Shown: positions 35,693 through 44,800 of the stretch, piece by piece | Position numbering within the stretch: the stretch's first letter is position 1 | Layout of the letters: the number at the start of each line of letters is the position of its first letter | Source: CAZLPZ01 sp964607245 | Lineage (GTDB): Bacteria; Pseudomonadota; Alphaproteobacteria; Micavibrionales; Micavibrionaceae | Length of the DNA: 64,000 nucleotides | NCBI GenBank assembly: GCA_964607245.1 | Contig: CAZSIB010000001.1 | Coordinates: forward strand, 62,001 to 126,000 | Reading direction: 5' to 3' | Notes under the pieces: model-generated | The model's input: the letters and a program-made list of their open reading frames with translations, nothing else | Databases searched by the model: none | What the model was told of the DNA's origin: nothing | Position numbers and translations under genes: made by a program

Positions 35693-37145
35693 TTTGGCGT
35701 TACTCGCCCCTGAATTATTTCTTGCCGGGATGGCGTTGCTGCTGATCTTGGTCGGCGCGTTTTATGGCGACCGATCGGCGCGCCTCATCCATGTGATTGC
35801 CATTTTGGGGCTCTTCACCTGCGCCCTTGAACTTGCGAGTGAGGCCAAATTATGGAGCGCAACCCTGGCTTTTCACGGCATGTTTTCAACGGATATGTTT
35901 GCCCTCACCTTCAAGGTGCTGTGTTTAACGGGGGCGGCGTTTGCCCTGATGATCTCTGTTCCGCCACTGCGCGCCCAAAATATGATGCGATTTGAATATC
36001 CGGTTTTGGTTACATTATCGGTGCTCGGCATGATGCTGATGATCTCGGCGCACAGTTTCTTGACCTTATATATGGGGTTGGAACTCTCGTCCTTGGCCCT
36101 TTATGTTTTGGCAGCCTTTCGTCGTGACAATGTTTTATCGGCTGAGGCCGGGATGAAATATTTCATTTTGGGCGCGCTCGCCTCTGGTATGCTGCTCTTT
36201 GGGATTTCCCTTGTGTATGGATTTTCGGGGACGCTCGATTTCCAAGGTGTCGCCACGGGTCTTGCCGCGCATGCGCCGGCGCATCACGGCGTGACCATCG
36301 GGATGGTGTTTATCCTTGTGGCCTTGGTGTTCAAATTATCGGGTGTGCCGTTTCATATGTGGACTCCCGATGTGTATCAAGGTGCCCCCACCCCTGTGAC
36401 GGCATTTTTTGCGATGGTCCCGAAAATGGCAGCGTTTGCGGTGCTGCTTCAGTTGCTGTTTGGGCCGTTTGCGGCGTTGCGTGACTCATGGGCGCCAATT
36501 ATTTTGTTTGTCGCGGTGGCCTCGATGATTTGGGGCGCGGTTGCGGCTGTGGTTCAAACGAATATCAAGCGCCTGATTGCCTATGCCGCGATTACAAATA
36601 TCGGCTACGCCCTGCTCGGGGTTGTTGCGGGGACCGCCGCCGGCATCTCGGCGAGCATTTTATTCCTGGGGATTTACCTGATCATGACCGCCGGGTTTTT
36701 CGCGGCGGTGCTGTCGATTCAAACTGAATCTGGGGATGAGGTTCAGGATATCCAAGATCTTGCAGGCTTATCGCGCACGCATCCCCTGGTGGCGTATCTT
36801 TTGGTCGTCATGCTCTTTGCTATGGCAGGTATTCCGCCGCTTGCAGGGTTTTTTGGAAAATTTGTCGTGTTCCAATCGTTGGTCCAGGCGGGGTATTACG
36901 GGGTTGCCGTTCTGGGCGTGGTGGCGTCTGTTGTCGCCGCGTATTATTACCTGAAAATCATTCGTACCATGTTCTTTGATGCGCCCGTGGGCATCACACA
37001 ACTGCGGATTGATGGCGGGCAACAACTTGTCGCGCTTGCGGCCGTGCTGTTTGTGCTGGTGTTTATCCTGGCCTCGCAACCGTTTTATCACCTTGCCACA
37101 CAGGCCGCCCAGGTGATTGTGCCGGCGACGCCGCTTAACCCGTAA
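35667..37145 (+). CDS. nuoN: NADH-quinone oxidoreductase subunit N
   Basis: Antiporter-like membrane subunit (492 residues), the last nuo gene here. Key parts are LYMGLELSSLALYVLAAF, FKLSGVPFHMWTPDVYQGAPTPVTAFFAMVPKMAAFAVLLQLL and IKRLIAYAAITNIGYAL. I use ATG 35667 with GAAGGA upstream; GTG 35664 is one codon earlier. It overlaps nuoM by 26 bp and is followed 3 bp later by birA, the usual alphaproteobacterial order. Confidence 0.97.
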   Translation: MIPLPFKTDLALLAPELFLAGMALLLILVGAFYGDRSARLIHVIAILGLFTCALELASEAKLWSATLAFHGMFSTDMFALTFKVLCLTGAAFALMISVPPLRAQNMMRFEYPVLVTLSVLGMMLMISAHSFLTLYMGLELSSLALYVLAAFRRDNVLSAEAGMKYFILGALASGMLLFGISLVYGFSGTLDFQGVATGLAAHAPAHHGVTIGMVFILVALVFKLSGVPFHMWTPDVYQGAPTPVTAFFAMVPKMAAFAVLLQLLFGPFAALRDSWAPIILFVAVASMIWGAVAAVVQTNIKRLIAYAAITNIGYALLGVVAGTAAGISASILFLGIYLIMTAGFFAAVLSIQTESGDEVQDIQDLAGLSRTHPLVAYLLVVMLFAMAGIPPLAGFFGKFVVFQSLVQAGYYGVAVLGVVASVVAAYYYLKIIRTMFFDAPVGITQLRIDGGQQLVALAAVLFVLVFILASQPFYHLATQAAQVIVPATPLNP

Positions 37146-37148
37146 TCT

Positions 37149-37889
37149 ATGCAGTTTGAACGCCATCATTTTGCGTCGCTGGAAAGTACCCAAGATGAGG
37201 CCCTGCGCCTGTTGCATCAGGGGCGCGCTCAGGACGGCACGGTCGTCACCGCCGATGTCCAGACCAAAGGCCGCGGACGGCAGGGGCGGCGATGGGAAAC
37301 TGATTTATTGGCCGAGACCACGCCGAATTTGGCAGCGACACTCGTCTGCCAGTTACCGGAAGGCCGCCAGGCCGGGGCGTATAGTTTACTCACCGCGATT
37401 GCTCTTCACGCCGCGATTGCGCCGTTTTTGGTGGAATTCGCCCGGGATGCTTTACAGATCAAATGGCCGAATGACCTTTTGCTTGACGGGATGAAATGCG
37501 CGGGGATTTTGCTTGAATCGCCGGAGCCGGGGTGGCTACTCATTGGTACGGGCGTCAATATTGCGCATGCGCCGCGGGATCGGGCGTGTTTATATGGGGC
37601 AGGGGGCACGGCACCGGATTTGACCCGTGATGCGCTCCTCGATGCCTATCTCGTACGTTTTGCGTCATATCGTGAGGCGTATGTGGGCTCGGCGCAAGGG
37701 CTTGCCGATATCGTCACGATATGGATGCGCCATGCGTATGGCATCGGCCAAGACATGCGAATCCGAACGGGAAACACTGAATTTCACGCTGTTTTTGAAG
37801 GACTTGATCCAGACACGGGGGCGTGCTGCGCCCGGCACGCAGATGGTACCGTTCGGTTGATCCACGCGGGAGAAGTGTTTTTTGGATAA
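37149..37889 (+). CDS. birA: Biotin--[acetyl-CoA-carboxylase] ligase
   Basis: Attaches biotin to the AccB carrier protein through biotinyl-AMP. 246 residues: LESTQDEALRLLHQG, the biotin/ATP loop TKGRGRQGRRWE, and IKWPNDLLLDGMKCAGILLE with the catalytic Lys. There is no N-terminal winged helix, so it is the monofunctional ligase and not the E. coli type repressor. The start follows nuoN by 3 bp. Confidence 0.93.
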   Translation: MQFERHHFASLESTQDEALRLLHQGRAQDGTVVTADVQTKGRGRQGRRWETDLLAETTPNLAATLVCQLPEGRQAGAYSLLTAIALHAAIAPFLVEFARDALQIKWPNDLLLDGMKCAGILLESPEPGWLLIGTGVNIAHAPRDRACLYGAGGTAPDLTRDALLDAYLVRFASYREAYVGSAQGLADIVTIWMRHAYGIGQDMRIRTGNTEFHAVFEGLDPDTGACCARHADGTVRLIHAGEVFFG

Positions 37890-37903
37890 TTTTACAATAA
37901 TAA

Positions 37904-37932
37904 TTGACAGAGATATCGTTTTGGATTAAAAG
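37904..37932 (+). promoter_or_regulatory. Candidate promoter of the 37.97-kb small gene
   Basis: Perfect TTGACA, 17 bp, then TAAAAG (four of six matches to TATAAT), 35 bp before the ATG at 37967. Confidence 0.4.
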
Positions 37933-37966
37933 CTCCTCGTAAATACTTTAAAAACGGAGGGTTTAT

Positions 37967-38185
37967 ATGAGTGGTTTCTGGGCGGTTTCACCAAGCCATG
38001 CAATGGATTTACAAGATGCTCGTCAAAAGCAGCGTGATGCCTTGCGGGCACAATACATGCCCGAAGTTTTAAAAGGACTGGCCCAAAATCCAGCGGTCAT
38101 TACATCGCCTACGCCAACTAAAGAAGAATTGGAAAGTATGCGTAAACTGGCGCACCAGATCGTGGACGCGATGCTTCCGCGGTAA
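37967..38185 (+). CDS. Small hypothetical protein
   Basis: A 72-residue hydrophilic protein: an N-terminal region with many Gln, Asp and Arg (MDLQDARQKQRDALRAQYMPEVLKGL), a Pro/Thr linker, and a C-terminal helix EELESMRKLAHQIVDAMLPR. Not recognised. A good ribosome site (CGGAGG, 7 bp from ATG) and a plausible promoter support it as real. Confidence 0.55.
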   Translation: MSGFWAVSPSHAMDLQDARQKQRDALRAQYMPEVLKGLAQNPAVITSPTPTKEELESMRKLAHQIVDAMLPR

Positions 38186-38777
38186 ATCCCCCTCTGTTTG
38201 TCTCGTGGATATTGTTTCTTTTCCTTTCCTCTTTTCTTCCTTGTCATCCCGGGTTTGGGCCCAAGATCCAGTTCTTTTTTTCCTTTCTGGACCCCATCTT
38301 TCGATGGGGTTACAGCTCTCTCTTCTTCACCTCCTCTGAAACCCCAGCGCACGCTGGGGTCCAGAAGTCCGTTTGGCTTTTATTCCCCCGTGGTTTTTGT
38401 GCAAAAGCACAAGGGAACAGCGCGCGCCGCCCTAACAAGTGTGGGCTGCCCGGTTTTGGGTGGAGGATTGGCCCCTTTATTCAGACGGTTGGATTTACCC
38501 AACACGCCTTGAAAAAAAGAGCTCCCCCTCTGGTCGTCGACTCCATTAAGAGAGAATATAAACAAACAATCCCGAAATGTCAAGTGTTATTTTTAGGGAA
38601 GTAAAAAATGCCATCATTCCACGCATAGACCGTATTATACAAAATAAAAAAAGACGACATATTCCTAAAAACAGGTTCGGTTCTTTACCATCCTTTTGTA
38701 AATGGACAGGCACAATGGGGAACCGGCAGACCCCTGTCTTGTCCGATGTCTGACTTTTTTCAAGGATGCGCCCCGCC
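38186..38777. other. Non-coding gap before pilT
   Basis: A 592-bp stretch with no convincing gene on either strand. The first part holds palindromic repeat copy 3 (38243-38366). The rest is mixed sequence of unclear origin with AT-rich parts near 38540-38660. The open frames present lack ribosome sites and look like chance translations of the repeat. The pilT promoter must lie here, but I see no clear box pair. Confidence 0.6.
38243..38366. repeat. Dispersed palindromic repeat, copy 3 (composite)
   Basis: Opens GTCATCCCGGGTTTGGGCCC, contains GACCCCATCTTTCGATGGGGT (a hairpin with short loop) and the near-perfect palindrome ACCCCAGCGCACGCTGGGGT (38341-38360), and closes with GTCCAG. Related to the copies at 7570 and 31018. 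Confidence 0.7.
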
Positions 38778-39905
38778 ATGGATATTACCCAGCTTCTTGC
38801 CTTTGCGATGCAGAATAAAGCATCTGACTTGCACTTAAGCGCCAGTAATCAGCCGATTATTCGCGTGCATGGCGATATGAAGCGCGTTAAAAGCGAGCCT
38901 CTGACATCCGAAGAAATTCGCGCGATGCTCTATTCCGTGATGACCGAAGGTCAGCGGGCGGATTACGAACGCGACCTTGAGATTGACTTTGCCATTTCTT
39001 TTGGGGAAAAAGCTCGTTTTCGTGTGAACGCGTTTAATACACGCCAAGGGTCGGCGGCCGTGTTTCGGAGCATTCCGTCTGTTGTGCCGACGATGGAGGA
39101 ACTTGAACTTCCGGGGGTGATGCGCCGCTTTGCGGAACTTGAAAAGGGGATCGTCCTTGTGACGGGGCCAACGGGGTCGGGGAAATCGACGACCCTGGCT
39201 TCCCTTATCAACCATATCAACCTGAACTCGTCCAAGCATATTCTGACGGTTGAGGACCCGGTTGAATTTTATCATACGTCCAAAAAATCGCTTGTGAACC
39301 ACCGCGAACTCGGGTCCGATACGCATTCTTTCGCCCGCGCGTTAAAAAGCGCACTCCGTGAAGACCCCGATGTCATTCTGGTGGGGGAGATGCGCGATCA
39401 TGAAACAATTTCTTTGGCCTTAACCGCTGCAGAAACCGGACACTTGGTGTTTGGTACCCTGCACTCGAGTTCCGCTGCCAAGACGGTTGACCGTATTATT
39501 GACGTGTTCCCCTTAAGTGATAAAGAAATGGTACGCGCCATGTTGGCCGGGTCGTTACAGGGCGTGGTGGCACAAACCCTTCTACAACGCGCGGATGGAT
39601 CGGGTCGGGTTGGGGCGTATGAAATTTTGGTTGGGACAAACGCGGTCCGAAACTTGATCCGTGAGAACCAAATCCCCCAGATTTATTCGATGATGCAGAC
39701 CGGGTCACGTTACGGCATGATCACGATGGAAGACGCCGTGGATGATTTATTGGAAGCACGGATCATTTCGGCAGACGAAGCGCGGCGTGTGAAATTGAAA
39801 ACAGCGGATGAAGGCGGAGATGCCGGCAAACCTGCGAATGAAGGAGCGCGCCAGCAAGCCGCTGATACGGGGTCGGCAACGGATGAAGAGGGGTATTCGT
39901 TTTGA
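38778..39905 (+). CDS. pilT: Type IV pilus retraction ATPase PilT
   Basis: A cytoplasmic hexameric ATPase that depolymerises type IV pili for twitching and uptake. It starts MDITQLLAFAMQNKASDLHLSASNQPIIRVHGDM. Walker A is GPTGSGKSTT, the Asp box is ILTVEDPVEFYH, Walker B is DVILVGEMRD, and the His box is ETGHLVFGTLHSSSA. I use ATG 38778, 11 nt after AAGGA; ATG 38766 adds four residues. The ~35-residue C-terminal tail is hydrophilic and unusual. Its stop overlaps the next gene. Confidence 0.93.
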   Translation: MDITQLLAFAMQNKASDLHLSASNQPIIRVHGDMKRVKSEPLTSEEIRAMLYSVMTEGQRADYERDLEIDFAISFGEKARFRVNAFNTRQGSAAVFRSIPSVVPTMEELELPGVMRRFAELEKGIVLVTGPTGSGKSTTLASLINHINLNSSKHILTVEDPVEFYHTSKKSLVNHRELGSDTHSFARALKSALREDPDVILVGEMRDHETISLALTAAETGHLVFGTLHSSSAAKTVDRIIDVFPLSDKEMVRAMLAGSLQGVVAQTLLQRADGSGRVGAYEILVGTNAVRNLIRENQIPQIYSMMQTGSRYGMITMEDAVDDLLEARIISADEARRVKLKTADEGGDAGKPANEGARQQAADTGSATDEEGYSF

Positions 39906-41050
39906 GTACGCAAGCTGTTTTTAATTATCTTGTCCAAATGAACGCCAAAGGGGCAAGTGATCTGTATTTGACCGTCGGATCGCCGCCGATGCTCAGGATT
40001 GAAAGCCGGATGGAGCAAATCCGGCCCGAACCGTTGTCGATTGACGAAGTGATCGAGATTATCAATGTCGTTTTTACACCACGCCAGCGCCGCGACTATG
40101 AGTCCAAGATGGAGCTGAATAGCTCACTGGATATGGGGCAGCATGGGCGTTTCCGCGTGAACGCGATGCGGCAGAAACAGTGTCCGGCGTTGGTAATCCG
40201 CCGCGTTGTCTCAACGATTCCAAATTTTCAGCAGCTCAGTTTACCCCCCATTGTTGGGCAACTCGCGCGGTTAAAACGCGGCCTTGTGTTGCTCACGGGG
40301 ATGACAGGTTCGGGGAAATCAACGACCCTCGCCTCGATGATTGATTATCGGAACCAAATGGAACACGGCCATATCGTGACGATCGAGGATCCGATCGAAT
40401 ATTTCCATGACCACCGGAAATCGATTGTATCGCAACGAGAAATCGGGGTGGATACAGAATCGTATGCTGTTGCCTTAAAAAACGTGTTGCGCCAACGTCC
40501 GGATGTCATCCTGGTGGGAGAAATTCGTGACCGTGAGGTGATGGAGCAGGCATTGTTGGTCGCCGAGACGGGGCATTTGTGTCTTGCAACGCTTCACACA
40601 ACCAATACCTATCAGGCGATTGACCGAATTATCGGGTTTTTCCCGGAAGAATACAGTCAGCAGCTTCGGCTCAACCTGTCGCTCAATTTGCGCGCAATTA
40701 TTTCTCAGCGGCTTATTCCGGACAAGCACAATAATATGCGCTTGGCGGTTGAGGTGATGTTGAACGAAGGCTTGATTAAAGATTTAATCTACGAAGGAAA
40801 AATCACCAAGATCAAAGATGTGATGGAGCAGAACGTTGCGAACGGGATGTGCACGTTTGATCAATCTTTGCTCGATCTCTATACGCAAGGGGTGATTACC
40901 GAAGATATTGCGCTTACCTATGCCGACATGCCGGGAGATTTACGAATCAAGATCAAACAGGGCGTCTTGGCCCAAAGCCGTCAGGATTTCCGGAGTTTTA
41001 ACACCGAAGGCCTTACGCTGTCTGAGGCAGAGACCACCAAGCGGAGATAG
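39902..41050 (+). CDS. pilU: PilT/PilU-family retraction ATPase
   Basis: A second retraction ATPase (382 residues), PilT-dependent in other systems. SDLYLTVGSPPMLRI at the N-terminus, Walker A GMTGSGKST, IVTIEDPIEYFHDHRKSIVSQREIG, VILVGEIRDREVM and ETGHLCLATLHTTN. The start is TTG at 39902, overlapping the pilT stop (TTGA), so the two are translationally coupled. PilU is assigned by position after PilT and by GMTGSGKS/DHRKS features; it may equally be a second PilT paralogue. Confidence 0.85.
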   Translation: MSTQAVFNYLVQMNAKGASDLYLTVGSPPMLRIESRMEQIRPEPLSIDEVIEIINVVFTPRQRRDYESKMELNSSLDMGQHGRFRVNAMRQKQCPALVIRRVVSTIPNFQQLSLPPIVGQLARLKRGLVLLTGMTGSGKSTTLASMIDYRNQMEHGHIVTIEDPIEYFHDHRKSIVSQREIGVDTESYAVALKNVLRQRPDVILVGEIRDREVMEQALLVAETGHLCLATLHTTNTYQAIDRIIGFFPEEYSQQLRLNLSLNLRAIISQRLIPDKHNNMRLAVEVMLNEGLIKDLIYEGKITKIKDVMEQNVANGMCTFDQSLLDLYTQGVITEDIALTYADMPGDLRIKIKQGVLAQSRQDFRSFNTEGLTLSEAETTKRR

Positions 41051-41230
41051 GTGAGGCCCATGTGATTCGCACGCGGGTTTGGACGATAATTATTCCTTAA
41101 CAATTCGTAAAGATTCGCACACGTAAAATCACTAGCATCGCGCGTGTGCCTCGGGTATAATTTTGATTATTCGCTGATTTGCGAATCGCCCCTCTCTCGC
41201 TGTCACCTTTTCCATGTTGCAGGTTTCGTA

Positions 41231-43090
41231 ATGAAAATCCGTCTGATTTGTTCGGCCTCGTTGTTGGCGCTGATGCCCGTTTTAATGACGGGGTGCACGC
41301 TTGCGGAAAACCACTTAAAGATCAATCGCGATAATAATCTGGACGTTCAGGATGTGCGCGATTCATTGGCTCCACGTGAGCTGCCAGCCGAGAAAACGGC
41401 CGACGCATCGGCGCAGATCCCGGAATTTGCGGATTATACATCTGCCGATATGACGGATTTACAACCCATGCCGCTTGTGACGATTTCGGTGAATGAAAGC
41501 GTCCCGTTAAAGGATGTTCTGTACGAACTGGCACAACAGGCGAATTATGATGTCGAATTAGATCCGCGTATTCGTGGTGCGATTATTTTTAGTGCAAAAA
41601 ATCGTCCGTTTGATGAGGTGATGGAGCGGATCGCAGATCTGGCCAGCCTCCGGTATAAATTTAAAAATAACGTTGTACGGGTTGAACTTGATTCGCCCTA
41701 TACCGAAACGTACAAACTTGATTATTTGCCGATGGTTCGGACCGTCAGTACGACTGTTCAGAATAACGCGTCTTTTGCGGGATCGGGGGATAGTGGCGGG
41801 GCGTCGTCATCGGGATCGACCTTTACCCTGAACGGAAAGAATGAAATCGATTTCTGGAAGGAGCTGGATACCAACATCAAGCAAATTCTTGAATCGAACA
41901 GCACCGAAAACGCGTTGCGGACCCAGAAAACGCCCACCGTGGTTGAAGTGCCGGCGAATAATGGTGGAACAACACCGCCCCCAGCACCGGGGTCGGCCGA
42001 TGATCCGGCAGCGGGCGCAACGGCGGTCACATCGGCCACCGTGCCGACGAATATTGAGGCCGTGCCGGACCCGTCCTCTCCCGATTCGGGCGCGGCGCAA
42101 GGCGAAGATGAAAATGCTGTTGAGTTTACGCCCACCTATTCAGTGAACAAGCAAGCGGGTTTGATTTCGGTTTATGCGAACGAAAAGGTTCAGCGAAAAA
42201 TCAAATCGTATTTGGATGATCTGCGCCATTCTGTTAGTGCGCAGGTGCTGATTGAAGCCAAGGTTCTCGAAGTTAGTTTAACCGATGAATATGCGGCAGG
42301 TATTCAATGGAACGATATCAATTTTGGAATAGATAAATTGTCGATGGTTGTTCAGAATCCGATGCCGTCTTTTGCAACGGCCTCTGACTCGGTAATCAGC
42401 ATGACGTATTCAGGTGGTGGTGATTTAAACTCCCTGATTCAAGCAGTCTCTCGCTTTGGTTCAGTCCATGCGTTGGCCAGTCCGCGATTGACCGTGTTGA
42501 ATAACCAATCGGCCGTGTTGAACGTCGCCACAAACCGCACCTATTTCGAGATTAGTGAAAGCACAACGTCGACGACCGATGGGGGGACGACATCGGGTGG
42601 TGGGTTGGAGGTTGAGCCGAAATCTGTCCCCGAAGGGGTTTTGGTGAACGTCACGCCGACGATTGATCGCGATACGGGCGAAATCACGATGACAGTCCGT
42701 CCGACGATCACCAAAATTGACGGCTTCGTGAGTGACCCTGGGTTCCAGGCTATTGCGGCAAGTCGTGATCTGGATGGTATTCAAAACTTGATCCCGAATT
42801 TAAGCGTACAGGAATTTGATTCTGTGTTACGTGTCAAATCTGGCGATGTTGTCGTGATGGGAGGGTTGATGCGGGATACAACGCGATCTGAACAAAACGG
42901 TCTTCCTGTTTTAGGGGAAGCGCCTTTGATTGGGGGCTTGTTCCGGAGCCAGGGTGATAAGATCAGCAAGACCGAACTTGTCGTTTTCCTGCGTGCGACA
43001 ATCGTGAATGGCGGCAAGGATACGATTCACCAAACGGATCGTGATCTGTACCGGATTTATTCGCAAGACCGTCGGCCATTCCCGCTGTAA
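41231..43090 (+). CDS. Secretin lipoprotein, MshL/PilN type
   Basis: Outer-membrane secretin pore for a pilus or secretion system. A lipoprotein signal (MKIRLICSASLLALMPVLMTGC, Cys22) is followed by an STN-like domain (PLKDVLYELAQQANYDVELDPRIRGAIIFS), a low-complexity Ser/Gly/Pro/Thr region (~residues 180-290), N-domain NKQAGLISVYANEKVQRKI, and the secretin core ending GLPVLGEAPLIGGLFRSQG. 619 residues from ATG 41231. Lipidation and PilT/PilU next door point to an MSHA-like or type IVb-like pilus. The inner-membrane platform genes are missing here. Confidence 0.88.
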   Translation: MKIRLICSASLLALMPVLMTGCTLAENHLKINRDNNLDVQDVRDSLAPRELPAEKTADASAQIPEFADYTSADMTDLQPMPLVTISVNESVPLKDVLYELAQQANYDVELDPRIRGAIIFSAKNRPFDEVMERIADLASLRYKFKNNVVRVELDSPYTETYKLDYLPMVRTVSTTVQNNASFAGSGDSGGASSSGSTFTLNGKNEIDFWKELDTNIKQILESNSTENALRTQKTPTVVEVPANNGGTTPPPAPGSADDPAAGATAVTSATVPTNIEAVPDPSSPDSGAAQGEDENAVEFTPTYSVNKQAGLISVYANEKVQRKIKSYLDDLRHSVSAQVLIEAKVLEVSLTDEYAAGIQWNDINFGIDKLSMVVQNPMPSFATASDSVISMTYSGGGDLNSLIQAVSRFGSVHALASPRLTVLNNQSAVLNVATNRTYFEISESTTSTTDGGTTSGGGLEVEPKSVPEGVLVNVTPTIDRDTGEITMTVRPTITKIDGFVSDPGFQAIAASRDLDGIQNLIPNLSVQEFDSVLRVKSGDVVVMGGLMRDTTRSEQNGLPVLGEAPLIGGLFRSQGDKISKTELVVFLRATIVNGGKDTIHQTDRDLYRIYSQDRRPFPL

Positions 43091-43114
43091 CCCAGGCAGG
43101 GGGCTTGCACGTTC

Positions 43115-43882
43115 ATGCTGAATATTCCCCTGATCTATTACGTCTTGCGCGCGGCGCGCCGTGACCGACTGGTCCATACATTTGTTATTCTTGTCGGCGT
43201 TACGGTATCGCTTGCCTTGTTTATTGGGGATGCGGCGGTGCTTGAAAAAACGCAATTCGTCACGGTCTATGCGGCGGGGTTTTTGCGGTTTTTAACAGTC
43301 GGTGCGGCGGTCCTGTTCACAGCCTTTTATATCGAACGCGCCTATAGCCAGCGTGAGGTTGAATTTTTACTCGCCCGTCCAATCGCGCGGAGTGTTTTTG
43401 TCGTGGCGCATCTTTCGGCTTTTATCCTGATCGCCTTGATCCTTTCCGCGCTTGCTTTTACGGGCCTGGCCGTTGCAGCGCAGGGGCATGTGATGTCCGT
43501 GGGTGGTGGGTTGTGGCTTGCCAGTTTGTTTCTTGAAGCCATGCTTATGATGTGGGTTGCCTTTTTCTTTGGGATGGTTCTCATGTCATCGACCGTATCC
43601 GCGCTCATGGCCTTTGCGTTTTATGCGCTTGCGCGCTTGTCGGGCCAAATGTTGGGGATTGTCCACGAAAACGCGGTGACATGGGGCGCGGGGATTTTAA
43701 ACCCACTCACAAAATTTATTTCCATTCTTGTTCCGCGGTTCGATATGATGACCCAGTCGTCGTGGCTTATCTATGGGCCCCAGGGGAATGACGGGATGGT
43801 TTTTTTACTGGCCCAGGCCGGTGCGTTCGGGTTGCTTGTGGCCGCGGCTGCGGTTATTGATTTGAAACGCCGCCAATTTTAA
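43115..43882 (+). CDS. ABC-2-type permease-like membrane protein
   Basis: A 255-residue membrane protein with six hydrophobic segments, shaped like the permease part of ABC-2 exporters (IARSVFVVAHLSAFILIALILSALAFTGLAVAAQG; ALMAFAFYALARLSGQMLG). No ATPase gene is beside it. It sits between the secretin and a membrane-anchored protein with short gaps (24 and 13 bp), so it probably shares their transcript. Role unknown. Confidence 0.65.
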   Translation: MLNIPLIYYVLRAARRDRLVHTFVILVGVTVSLALFIGDAAVLEKTQFVTVYAAGFLRFLTVGAAVLFTAFYIERAYSQREVEFLLARPIARSVFVVAHLSAFILIALILSALAFTGLAVAAQGHVMSVGGGLWLASLFLEAMLMMWVAFFFGMVLMSSTVSALMAFAFYALARLSGQMLGIVHENAVTWGAGILNPLTKFISILVPRFDMMTQSSWLIYGPQGNDGMVFLLAQAGAFGLLVAAAAVIDLKRRQF

Positions 43883-43895
43883 TACAGGGTCGGCC

Positions 43896-44660
43896 ATGAT
43901 GATTACTGAAAGCCACTCATCAAAATTTTATGCTGCCCATCTTGTGTTGATTGTTGCCGTTGTCTGTAACATCGCCCTTTGGCTTGTGACCCACCGGGAT
44001 CAACCGCGCTGGCCCAATGTGCCGCCCGCGCCGGGGGAAGGCGCAGCGTCCGCTCTGGGACTTGGCGATACGCAATTCGCCTATCGCACCCTGTCCCTTC
44101 CGCTTCAGATTATGGGGAATGAATCGGGCCTGTCAACGCCACTTTATTTATATGATTACAACAGGTTAGGACGTTGGTTTGATATTTTAGATGAACTTGA
44201 CCCGGTCTCGAGCTATGTCCCCTATATTGCCGGATATTATTTCGGATCAACGCAAAAGCCAAAAGAACAACTGAGCCCCGTGGTCGATTATTTGGCCCGG
44301 GTGGGCGTGCGGCGAGAAATCGGGAAGTGGCATTTCCTTGTTCATGCGATTTACCTGGCCCAGCATCGAATGGAGGATGTGCCGCGCGCGCTTGATCTGG
44401 CCCGTACACTCGCGGAGTTACCCCAGGATATGCCCTATTGGACCCGGCAAATGCCGGCCATTGTGAGCGCCGCAAGCGGCGATAAAGACGCAGCGGTGAA
44501 AATTATGCGCGCGACGTTGGCCGCGACACTGGCCGAAAGTAAAAAGGCCGGGGTTGCGCCCGACCCGGTCGAGGTGGGGTTTATGATTGAATTTATTTGC
44601 ACCCGCATGCAAACGGCAGAAAAGGCGGCGCGAGACCCGATTTGTACGCAATCTGATTAA
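43896..44660 (+). CDS. Membrane-anchored protein of unknown function
   Basis: A 254-residue protein with one N-terminal membrane segment (about 13-31) and a helical extracytoplasmic part that may contain TPR-like helices (FDILDELDPVSSYVPYIAGYYFG, HFLVHAIYLAQHRMEDVPRALDLARTLAELPQDMPYWTRQMPAIVSAASGDKDAA). It follows the permease-like gene by 13 bp. No family recognised; its place in a pilus cluster suggests an accessory role. Confidence 0.65.
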   Translation: MMITESHSSKFYAAHLVLIVAVVCNIALWLVTHRDQPRWPNVPPAPGEGAASALGLGDTQFAYRTLSLPLQIMGNESGLSTPLYLYDYNRLGRWFDILDELDPVSSYVPYIAGYYFGSTQKPKEQLSPVVDYLARVGVRREIGKWHFLVHAIYLAQHRMEDVPRALDLARTLAELPQDMPYWTRQMPAIVSAASGDKDAAVKIMRATLAATLAESKKAGVAPDPVEVGFMIEFICTRMQTAEKAARDPICTQSD

Positions 44661-44800
44661 AATCTTCATTTTATTTTAATGAATTTTGGTCCAAAATAGA
44701 GGATGATGTTGGTCGTGGTGCGATTCTTGTCGCGTCGGTCAATTTTATTTTATGAATTTTGCCTTTCGACTTTTCTGTTTAATCAACCAAGGAGTTTAAC

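Noticed and set aside
38198..38604. Overlapping open frames in the gap before pilT
   Set aside because: They translate the palindromic repeat region, lack ribosome sites and give low-complexity products.
41064..41120. Two GATTCGCAC copies before the secretin gene
   Set aside because: Only two 9-bp copies 48 bp apart; too short and too few to support a regulatory claim.
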